A program made the translations under genes and the position numbers. A stretch of 64,000 bases of DNA, taken from positions 28,336,501 to 28,400,500 of the forward strand of contig JAKSXM010000007.1 of assembly GCA_022575985.1 (NCBI GenBank), in the 5' to 3' direction. This DNA comes from Anagrus nilaparvatae (taxonomy: Eukaryota; Arthropoda; Insecta; Hymenoptera; Mymaridae). The notes under the pieces are model-generated. The model ran no database searches, had not been told where the DNA came from, and was given only the letters and a program-made list of their open reading frames with translations. Of this stretch, positions 23,501 through 35,500 are shown piece after piece (within the stretch, counting starts at the first letter, position 1; every line of letters begins with the position of its first letter).

Positions 23501-26500
23501 TTATTATTTAATAATAGAATATATTTTTCTAGTATATAAATATCAGAAAAAAAAAAAGTTTTAGTGTTTAGAGATGATTGATACCATAATAATAACCCAA
23601 ATACATGTATAAGAGACAGGATAAAATTAAGCTACTGCCCTAAAAATAATCTTTGTCTATAACTATTTTATCAAAAAATTGAATGTTTTATTGCTATATT
23701 TTTTCTGGAATTATAAATAAAACAGGACAGTATTGATATAAAAAACAATTCTATAATTATGTTTGAAAATTTTATAGATTTTATATTGGTATGCATCTAA
23801 AATACGATTTTTAGAATTGCTTAAAAAGAGCAGCAGTTCCAGTTTTTTGCCAGGTGTTTTTGTCAAGTAAAAAGTATCTTTATTGAGTAGAAACAATCCG
23901 TTCTTGTTAGTATTTTGATTCAGTTATATTTTCATTCTGGACAGGTGTAAATGGACATAACATTACTTTTTACCTTTTACGGGGGTTGGCGCGTGGAGAG
24001 TGCAGAGGGAGGAGCCCTCTAATTTATGTATATATTTGATTGTTTTATGAATTAAAACATTTATTTAACGTTAAAATAAGAAAATTATAAAATTTTATAG
24101 TGATACCAATTATACCAGTGATACCAATGATATTGGTATCACTTTTGGTATCACTTTTGTTGGTATCGGTATCGCGTAATCCAGTCCTGGGTTTTTTGGA
24201 TCGCTTATCACGAATTTCGGGGTCTTTTCTATTATGAAAAATGAGCGGAGCACCCAAATTTGCAAAAACTACCCCTAATAAAAGGTATTTTTGATGCATT
24301 AGAAAGTTGAAAATCCAGATTGGTACATATGGATTTTTTGGGTTGTTATGATTATGAATTCTGGGGACTTTTCGGGGGACCCCCATACACTGAAAATCAT
24401 TTTTATTTGATGAACAATTGTATTAGGTCCGTTACATTACCAACTATTTGTAGAATTTGTAAAAAAACAATAAATACCATATTTAAGAATAATTAAAACG
24501 ATAGATTTAATTTTTTTTTTTCTCAGAGAAATAGGTTAGATTCACGAAGAGAATTGCAAACCGGAGAGAGACCTAGAAGAGTTTCATTTACTGAACGAAG
24601 TCAATTAAAGTATGCTCGTCGATTAGTCGTAAAACTTGGAAGTGCTGTTGTTACAAGAGAGGATGAACATGGGTTAGCTCTTGGTCGTTTAGCATCAATT
24701 GTTGAACAAGTTGCAGAGTGTCAAATTGAAGGAAGGGAATGTATAATGGTAACAAGTGGTGCTGTTGCTTTTGGAAAACAGAAATTAACTCAAGAATTAC
24801 TAATGTCCTTATCAATGAGAGAAACTCTTAGTACAGCTGATCATCACAGAGAAAAAGCAGGTAGGTGCAAAGAAAATCGTTTACATACTTACTCATATAA
24901 TCAGTGTCGGAGATATATGATAGGCTTGTAAAAAAACGAAAAAATCCATATTAAAAAAAAAAAATGGATTTAAGATAAGATTTCATATGTGTTGATGAAA
25001 AAATAAGGTACCCAGATCTTGGGAAAATTTGATGGCTTCAATATATAGAGTTATTTCAATAATACACCCTAAAGGTAAAACCTTGAGTCTGGGAAAAAAT
25101 TTAATTTTAAGATGTATTATAAAAAAAAAAACATTTTATATTTTTGAAAACTTGCAAGACACTTTGTGCTATTTATCCACGGAATCACCTTACTATTATA
25201 TTCAATTTAACCTACAATTAAAAAAAAAAATACACCCTTGATACGTTTTTGGGCTCACTGATCTTAACCCATTAGTTCCCAAGCGGACCTGAGTTGTCGT
25301 TTGAAATTACGCCTACAAAGCTTGTTTAAAATCGAAATTTTTTTAAACCAAAAATGTTTCTCTATATGCAAAAAGAGTTGCTCTTTTATATTTTTGAGTC
25401 AGATTATTAAAATTTTGGACCGGAAATGAAATATAACCACTAAACAAGATTTATAGACGTAATTTCAAACGACAACTCAGGTCCGCTTAGGAACTAATGG
25501 GTTAAATTACAAAGTCGCTCTGCTTTACAACAATACTATACACTTACTAGCTCTTTCTAATTTTGTATCCTTAAAAAAAATGTTACTAAAAAATAAGTTT
25601 GTATACAATTTGCTTTTACTCTTTTACTTTACCTAGTCAACGAAAATGTTGTATATACCTTTCCTAAGTTTTGAGTTAAAACTTCTGAAAATGTTTTTAT
25701 TTAAAAAAAATAATTTTATAATTTTTAATAAATGTAGTCACCCATTTGGAACCAAGAGCAGCTGCAGCAGTGGGTCAATCTGGCTTGATGTCTTTGTATG
25801 ATGCAATGTTTGCACAATATGGTGTAAAACTTGCTCAAGTCCTTGTTACAAAACCCGATTTCTATAATGAAGAAACAAGAAAAAATTTGTTTAGTACTTT
25901 AAGTGAACTAATAAGCTTGAATGTAGTACCAATCATTAACACAAATGACGCAGTATCCCCTCCTCCTCAAGTAGATGAAGAACAAGCAAGTGGTCGTCGA
26001 GGTATTTCTATCAAAGATAATGATTCATTAGCAGCTATGCTTGCTGCAGATATTCAAGCAGATTTATTGATCCTAATGAGTGATGTTGATGGTATTTATA
26101 ATCTCCCCCCGTGGCAAGATGGAGCAAAACTTTTGCAAACTTTTACTTCTGAACAACGCGGATCCATCAAATTTGGTGAAAAATCAAAAGTTGGTACCGG
26201 AGGTATGGATTCCAAAGTTAGTTCTGCATTATGGGCACTTGATAGAGGTGTTTCTGTCGTAATTTGCAATGGAATGCAAGAAAAGGCTATCAAAAATATT
26301 ATGGCTGGCAGGAAAATTGGCACTTTCTTCAGTGACACTAACACGAGTTCAACATCCGTCGACGTTGTTGCCGAGAATGGTAAACTTACTCATTTATCCA
26401 ACATATTCTTATTTATATTTTAAATAAATCTTTTCAAATATTTCACGTAGAAAACTTTGATTTACCGAATTTGATTGAAAAATCTTTAGTTTTATGCCTT

Positions 26501-29500
26501 TGGAAATAATTAGTTGATTGTTAAACAAGGGCAAAAGTAGGATTCAGAATTGAAACTTAATTTTCTATGGCAGTTGTTTTTCGATTTTTAAGAGGTTTAT
26601 GGCTTTCTATATGAAATCAATTTCTATATTATGTAGTCTGTCAAAGTTCAGAACTTAAATCCAGGCCAAAATTTAGAGTCGGTTTCTGGACTTACGTTAT
26701 ATTCGGGAATGTTTATATGAACAATTAATATTTTTTTAAATACTTTCTTTCTTTACTCGATTATTAAATTATTTTAAAACGCGATCAATACCGAAACTAC
26801 TCACGTGATCTTAAAGTTACGAGATATATGGCAAATGTTATTTTCTTTTTATTTTTTTTTATTTAATATTGTTAACAGCTCTAAAATAATGTGAATGTAA
26901 AAAATATTTTAAAAAATTCCTTAATAGGTTTTTGTAACAGTAACAAGTATTTGGCTTCCGAACTTCGCCAGACTATGATATTTCTGATATCATATAGAAA
27001 GCCATAAACCCCGTAAAAAATATTTAAAAATCGAAAAACAACTGCCATAGAAAATTTAAGGTACTCGTACCAGTACATGAACGACCACCAGTACCTGAAC
27101 GATGACCGTAACTTGTATTATTTTAATATTATTTGTGAGTTTTAAATAATAAAAATTGGTAAATATTAAAGCTAAAATATCACTGATTAATTTTAAAAAA
27201 AAATTATTTGTTTATCTTTTAAAAATGTTGAAAAACGGATAATTGAAAAAAAGTAGTACTGAAATGAACGAATTCCTTAAGAATTGAACAACGTTTTCAG
27301 TTTTTTTCTTAAGGAAATAATTAATATTTAAATTAATATAAACAAAAAATAATTGTTTTAGTTGTTTTCTACACACTCTCCCGTTTTGATTTCACTATAA
27401 TAAAACCTTTTTTTATTGTTTTTGACTATAATCGTGTCACTTTAAAATAAAACATCAATATTCAAGCTTTGCTCCAAAAGCTGAACGGCGTTCAGCTTCT
27501 GGAACAATAACACTAATGTCCATACTTAATTGAGTTTCGTAAAACTTTTATTGATAATATAACATTATAATTAATTAATAACAGTTAAAATTATTTTTTA
27601 AACTAATTTTTAATGTATAACTTTAAAATAAATAATTTACAACAATTCCTTTTGATAAATTATTATATAAATATTCACATTGAAAACGTTCATATAAACA
27701 AAAGCTATGCACGTGAAAGCGCGCGCAAGTAATATACACTCTGCAACTCTATTCTGTGCGTGATGTGTGTGTGACGTGTGTATGCAACTGTCAATTTTAA
27801 AAATTCAGAGAATTCTTCTACTCTGAATTAAGTATATTAAACCTTTATACAACATGGCAAGTACACTGTCAGTATGGTCTTCATTTGTACAGTGTATTTT
27901 TTTCTCTTGAGATAAATAGTCCAATAAGTAAGTTTATAATATCTTTGAATAAAAATAATCAAAAAAGAGAGAAAAAGAGCAAAAAAGAAAAATTATGAAT
28001 ATCTATACTTATTATTATTATTAATAATCAAAGACATATAGTGGAAAATGTTACTGAGTAGTATATAGGTACCTATATGTGCGATGATTTTGAATTTGTT
28101 TAAAATAGGTATATTATTTGATAATCAGAAATAAATTATAAATTAATATTAAGAATACATATTTTTTATTATCAAATATAGCAATTAGTAAAATTTTTTT
28201 ACGTTATAACAACAGTTATAGGAATACCTCCTTTATATACCTATTTTCTCATCTCGTTTTGTTCTGCTAACTATTTTTATTACTTAAAAGTTTTATCTAA
28301 TGTAAATTTAAATTATTGTAATAAAAACTATTTCTTTTAAACTAAATAAATATTATTGGCATATTTATTGATTGAGACATACCACATAAAAATCACTGCA
28401 ATGTAAGTATAGGTATACAATAAACGAGACATGGAAGCGGAAAATTTACCAATTATAAGATGCATGAGATCAGCCTTCTCTTTGTTTGTTTTTTTTTTTT
28501 TTTTTAAATATTGTGATGATTATTTTTAGTGTAAAATAGTGAAAAAGTTAAAGAAAATTATGTTTAGTGTGAAAAATCATTTAATGATTACGGGAGTGAA
28601 TTACGGGAGTATATAGTTAAAGCTCAAAACGGTAACGTTAAAATATCGTGAATTTAACATTAATACATATTATTATTTAAAAAAATGCATAAAAATTAAT
28701 AATTAAACATTCTAGTGATAAAAATATACGATATTTATAACCTAAAAGACTTTATTTAACGGTAAAATGAATAATTTCAAATCGTTCAGGTATTGGTGCA
28801 CTCTACTATAAACGATGGAGCATTTAATTTTTGACCGTTCATGTACTGGTGCATGAGACATGTCGTGAATATTGCTTAATTTTAAAAAAACAAATGCAAG
28901 TTGGAGCAATATATGGGTGCCTAAATGTAGATAATGAACTAATTTAAATGTTAGAAAAAAAAAGTATGCAATAATTATAAATATTTTGCCTGATATTTCG
29001 TTTTCAGTAAACGAAAATCCTTAATCGTTCATGTACTGGTACGAGTACCTTATATTTAATGCTGAATCTTACTTTTTACCTTGTTTAACAAATAACTATT
29101 TGCTGCCCAAGATGCATAAAACTAAATATTTTGCAATCAAATTCTTCAAACATAATATGGCCATAAGTTATGGTCAAAATTTTAACGCCTTTGAAGTAAG
29201 CTAAAACAATATTCCAGCGTCTGAAAATCATATTTTAAACCCAAAAAATTAATTGAGAATTGAGAATATGCATCTGGGAAGAATAAAATAAAAGTTAGAA
29301 AGTTATAATATTAGTTTGCAATTCGGAAAATAAAAATTTAACATAAATAAAAGCCATAGAAGTAAATTAAATTACAAATTTTTAATCACAAGGGCAATAC
29401 TCTTTTATCATAATGACTATTAATATTTTTGGGTGTCCATTACCTCCTCTTAGTGACCATAAACAACGCGGCTTAATCGCATTTGCCTTGAAATAGTTAT

Positions 29501-32500
29501 TTTTATTTTAGAAGATCGCTATATCGATGCAGGATTCATTATCCTCTCCGTAAAGAACATTGACATTCAACATAAATTGAATGTACTTATATTTTTAAAA
29601 GTCTTAATTATCTAATAGCTTTTTCTAGCACATAAGTTAACTAGCATCTGATTTTTTTAAACCCCTTCAGTGACCATTTTACCCCGACAAGGTTAACCTT
29701 TTTCACCTACAAATATTTATTAACGGAAATTTTAAAAACAAAACTCGGTTTTAGCTGTGTTCCGGGTATTTAAACTTAATTCGAACCGTAAAGAGAAATG
29801 AAAATACGAATAACCTTCCTTCCGGGTTTTGAATCATAAAAATAGTATGAATTAAGTTTTCATTTCTCTTTACGGTTTCAATTAAGTTTCAAATCCCAGA
29901 ATATAGCTAAAACCGAGTTTTCTTTTTAAAATTTCCGTGTTTACGGCCCTGTGTGTATATTACTTTGAAAATTAAATCAACATAATATATATTTTTAAAA
30001 GTATTTTTTTTTTCATATTTTGGGGATAATTTTTTTCTTTTATACTTACTTTTCCTGTCTCAATTTGGGTACAAAATAAAAAAAATTTCAATAACTTTTT
30101 ATATTATCTTAATTCAAAAAAATCCCTAAATAGGAGAAGTTTCTGCTGATTTAAGAGTGTTAACCAAGTTTCCAGGTCTTATAGACTCCTGATTTGGATT
30201 TAGTGATCCCAAAAGTTATAATAATGTAAAGCTTACCCTGGCCATTTAATTTATTGGTTACCCTAGGGTGCATATGGTCACCGAGCGGTTTCTTACGTTT
30301 TCTCCCTAATTATCTTGGTCTTATGTTATAATTTATGCCAGGGTCACGGCTGGGTCCTGGAAACTTGTACACTTTTTTTTAAAGTTGTGCTATTTTTATA
30401 TACAAACCGATGTGCCCCCTGTAACTGCATGGTAATTTTGTTGGGTCTTTATGGAAAACATCTGAGCATAGTACGGCTTCATTGCCTCCGTTGCAAACAT
30501 TGAAAAGTTTTTTTCGGACCTGACAGACGGTAGTAAAAATGTTTAGATTCAGACCTTGTTTAATTTTTCCAAAAACTTGTTTGCATCAGATTCGAATTCA
30601 GTGGGCAATTTTACTCGTTTTGTTTATTTGGAAAATATATTTTAGCAATATTTAACAGATTTTATTTTCCCATTTGAAAATATTTAAAAATTAAAAGAGG
30701 GCTGCCCTTTATTGAACTTAGGACCTTAAATGTAGCCATCATTTCGTATTTTTACAGACAGAACCTAGTCAAACAAAAAATGAAGATAATTTTTAATAAA
30801 ACTATTGAGGAAAAAAATATAAACTTAAAATAATATACCTAGATATAAGGACAATGAAAAAAATTTGCTTGCTGCAAAGCGAAAAATTTTTTTCTTGTTC
30901 AAACGATTGCAAATGAAAATGACTTGAAACGTAAGCCACTGCGCACATGGGAAAAGTCCAAGAGTCCTTTAAATTTTTAAAATTATAGCTTTAGTAATTG
31001 TTGTATTTGATTGAGTACTATACATTAAATAAGGTCAAAGGATTATTAAAGTCAAGGATTATAAAAAAACTATTTTTTTTGCATAGTATAAATGAATATT
31101 TTTACTCTCGAATATATTAATTCATTTAAATTTTAATTAATTTTAAAATTATATAAAAAGACTTTTACATTAATAAGTAAAGCTAGTCTGTTTTTTATAG
31201 TTTAATATTTGTACTTTAAATTGTGCAATTATAAATTTATGACTTGATAATTTTTTGTTAAAGAGCTTCTGAATAAATGTACAAAGTATTCACAAGTGCT
31301 CAAAGTTAAAACTTTTCAAATATATATATTATATAATATATATATTTCTTCTTTGAAAAATATTTTTTAAATAAAAACATTTAAAACTTCCTTTTATGTT
31401 ATTAAAAGTTAAACATAAGAAAATAAATAGGTAAATAGAATTTAACAAATTAAATTTCTGCTTCTATTCTTTCTTAAAATTTTTACTTAATTATTTAAAT
31501 TTGAATGAGTAAAAAATAAAGGAAAACTTTTTTTAAATAGCTCGTATTGGAAGTCGCGTTCTCCAGTCTTTAGATCCAATCGAACGTGCTAGCTGTATAA
31601 AAACTCTTGCTGGTTTATTAGAATCTCGCCAAAGTGAAATTCTCGAAGCCAATGGTAAAGATCTTGAAGAAGCACGAAAAATTAACCTTGCAAAACCTTT
31701 ACTATCTCGGTTATCTTTAAATCCATCAAAATTGAAATCCTTGAGTAAAGGACTTCTTCAAATAGCTGAATCTTCACATAAAAATATTGGTCGTGTATTA
31801 AGGAGAACAAAATTAGCGGATGGATTAGAATTACAGCAAGTAACGGTTCCGATTGGTGTTTTATTAGTAATTTTTGAGTCTCGCCCAGATAGTCTTCCAC
31901 AAGTGGCAGCTTTGGCTATGTCAAGTGCTAATGGATTACTCTTGAAAGGAGGAAAAGAAGCATCACACAGTAATAAGTGCCTGATGGATTTAGTTAAGGA
32001 ATCTTTAAGTTCTGTTGGAGCTGCGAATGCAATATCTTTGGTATCAACGAGGGAAGAAATCAGTGATTTATTATCCATGGATAAACAAATAGATCTTGTA
32101 ATACCTCGAGGTAGTTCAGAACTCGTAAAAACAATTCAAAATCAATCAAAACATATCCCGGTTTTGGGACACGCTGAAGGTATTTGCCATGTGTATGTGG
32201 ATAAAGATGCAGATTTATCAAAAGCTATGCATATTATAAAAGATTCTAAATGTGATTATCCTGCTGCTTGTAATGCAATGGAGACCTTACTTATTCATGA
32301 AAGTCACATGAATACTTCATTCTTCGCAGATGTATGCAGTATGCTACAAAATGAAGGAGTAAGTCAATTATTTAAAATTATCTTTTTTATAGTCTTGTTA
32401 AATTAAAGGGGTTCGTTATTGTAAACTTTTTCACAGACTTATAATTTTTCCAGTTATTATTTTTTGAAATATTGTGGTTTTTGCTTACAACTTCTGAGAA

Positions 32501-35500
32501 ATCAGTGTTTTATGTTGAAAAACGATACTGCATTGTTACAGAAGAGCTGCAAAATGTTATTAAGTTCAGAAAAAAGTTGTAAGTATGTATTTAATAACTC
32601 AAAACTGCAATGTAATTTAGATAAAAAAAAAGGTATCCTAATAATTAAACGAGTTAAAAATAATTATTTTTAGACTAAATAAATATGTAAATCTGTGTTC
32701 TTGTGTGCAAAAACTATATAATTTCAGAAAATAGTTACTTAAATAATTTTAAGTCTGAGAAAAAGTTTACAATCACAATGTATATTAAAAATATTTTTTA
32801 GATCCTTGATTGGAAAAATTGAGACTGTAGCTTCTTATCAGTGAAATTGAAAAATTAAATATTTTATAACTTTCTTAATTATGAAATCTTTTGTTATTTT
32901 ATTATAAAATATATTTTTCTGGTACAAATATGAAGAAAAAATTTTTAAGTTTAGGAATAATTGATACCAGAATAATAACCCAAATTTACATGTAAGAGGT
33001 ATAGGATAAAATATCAATAAAATAAGGGCACTGCTCTTAATATAATCTTTATTTTTAGACTACAAAAAAAAGTTTTAATGATTGATTGCTATATTTCTTC
33101 GGGAAAAAAACAACGGGTTAGTTTTGATTAAACATATCTAAATCTATAATTATAATAAAATCTATAATTATATGCTTGTAAACCTAAAATTCTATAGGTT
33201 TTATATGGGCATGCAGCTAAAATAAGTTTTTTTTTTCTTCAATTTCTCGAAGAGGAGAGCAGTTTCAGTTTTTTTTTTGGTGTTTTTATTATATAAAAAA
33301 TATTTAAAATGAGTGGAATTAATCCGTTTTTGTCACCAATTTAGTTCAAATAAATATTCATTCAAGATAGGTATGTTGAACTAATTTAAATAAGATTAAA
33401 TGCGTTTTTTAAAAATGTTAATTAATTAATTTGTTTTGTTGCCATTAGCTCTAATCGGGCTTTTTCACGGTATTCAGGTTTTTGGATTTTCTAAAAATAT
33501 TCAAAAAAATATTTGATACTTATTTTTTTATTTTTAATAAGAACTATTTTTAATGAAGATGTAGCGATTTTAAAACGTTAAAAATTGGTAGTAGGGGATA
33601 GCGACGCTATATTGCTAATAACGCTCCATATAAATTTCTGACGTCACTTAGCTAATTCAAAAACTAAATCTATTATTTCTCGGTTTAAAGTTTGTTTAAA
33701 TTGAAAATAAAAAAATACGTATAAAATATTTTATAGTCAGCTATAAAACGAACCAAATAGAATTTAAAAATTTTTTTCATGATAAAGCTCAATTCTTTTA
33801 TTTTTTTTTTAAATTGAAAGGTCTGAGCTATAGATGTATATAACTGGGCTCCGTCTGGAAGCAGCCTAATAGTATAATTTGCAATTAATTCTATTCAAAG
33901 AAAATAATTCAATTTGATCGTTATTTAAAGTATTTTATAGCTTACAAAGGGTTATTTAGTGGGGTTGCCGTTAGTTGAACCGCACTAATCAACAAATAAT
34001 AAATTAAACATGAACCTAATAAATTAATTTATTTTTGGTTTTGCCAGTTTTACCCTTAGTGGACCAATTTTTTTCCTGAAGGCTGATATTTACCCTTGGA
34101 TACCTTGAACCCATTATCAAATAAAAATCCAGCACAAAGCTGAAAAATGTTTTTTTAAAGACTGGAGTAGTATTGCCCATGCGGGGCCATTTTTTCCCTG
34201 AGAGCTAACACATAGAGTTGCGCTTTCCCGCCCCCTTTAAACCAACTATCATATACACCGTCATCCAGAGCGGGTCGTAAATTTGCACTTAAAAATATAC
34301 GTCTGCTATAATATATACTCCAATGATACAAATTTATGTCCCGCTCTGAATAACGGTGTAAAAAAGCCAGCGCAAGCCTCAAAAATAATTTTTTTCAAGA
34401 TAGGGGGCTGGTTTGCCCATACGGTGGAGCAATTTTCGCTCAGCGGGCTGATACTTACAAGTGGTGTTGCCGTTGGTCTCCCTGAACCTATTTTTATATA
34501 AAAAATCCAGCTCGAGCCTAAAAAATAATTTTTTTTAAATATTGGAGCTGTCTTACTCATGGAGGGGGGGGGGGGAGGTATTTTGGTTTAAAAGGTCTAT
34601 TCACAAGATAAGATAAATTTTATTTTATTTTATTTAGGTTTAGAGACCTGTACTACAAAAAATTTTTAATTTACTACAAGGGCAGTAAATTTACTACAAA
34701 TCGTGCTAATGGTACTACACTTGAATTGTAATATTATTAGAAAAAAGTAAAACTATTTTTGTAGTAATAATACTAAACTGGAGTAATATTGTGCACATTT
34801 TTCTTTTACTGCGTACAAAATTGTGAAATTTTACACAGACTCTTATGGAAATACATGGTATTACCAAAGACTATTGTATTACGCCATTAGATGGATATAT
34901 GTAGCGTCAAAAGTAAAAAACCATGAGCTAACCTAGTTACCCTTTAAATTGCTAAATCCAAAAAAACTCGATGAAATCCCCTGTTATTTGGTGCATTTAT
35001 TATTTATCAAAAGACTACCATTTTGCACTAAAACTTTTTTATTTTGGATATAGGTTCAGAGATATCAATAGTTACAGTAGATTTACAGAGTTGAAAAGGC
35101 CAATGAGAATAAAAAACTAGACCCTATTCCAGTCAATTTGAGAAAACCAAAATCTTTTTAAGTTGCCACCATTTTTGGACAAAGGGGGATGGCTTGCTTG
35201 AGAAATAATTGCCTATATATATTCTTTGCTAATAGTATTTACTAGGTTCCAGTTTCTACCTACAAGTATTAACAATTAATATTTCAAAAGTGTAGCTACT
35301 AACGTTTTCCTCATTAAACTCAGATTTAATTCCAAATAACATCTTGTGTTCACCTTCATCTAGAAGAGGAAAAGTCTCAGAGCAAAAATTTACACTAAAT
35401 CCTCTTTGTTCTTTACTTCCCTAAGAGCCATCCGTGAAGTAGACAAATAAAATAAATTAGTTTACTCTACTGAGTTTATATCAGTGAAGTAGACGATTCA

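Larger units (their letters stand above)
8541..24526 (+). other. P5CS: P5CS intron 1, about 16 kb and repeat-filled
   Basis: Phase-0 intron with donor gtaaga and acceptor tctcag. It contains a diverged dispersed repeat (9.8-10.0 kb), two palindromic MITEs, a 280-bp tandem repeat, the 55-bp satellite with a Tigger transposon, and further repeat copies. Between 8541-9768, 10033-11200 and 11722-12600 I see only AT-rich DNA without genes. Confidence 0.8.

Noticed and set aside
24554..24931. A separate short glutamate-kinase gene read through past exon 2
   Set aside because: The frame beyond 24,860 is intronic; the donor gtaggt and the phase match with exon 3 explain the sequence better.
26096..26344. 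Minus-strand frame over P5CS exon 3
   Set aside because: Shadow of a strongly conserved coding exon; no independent signal.
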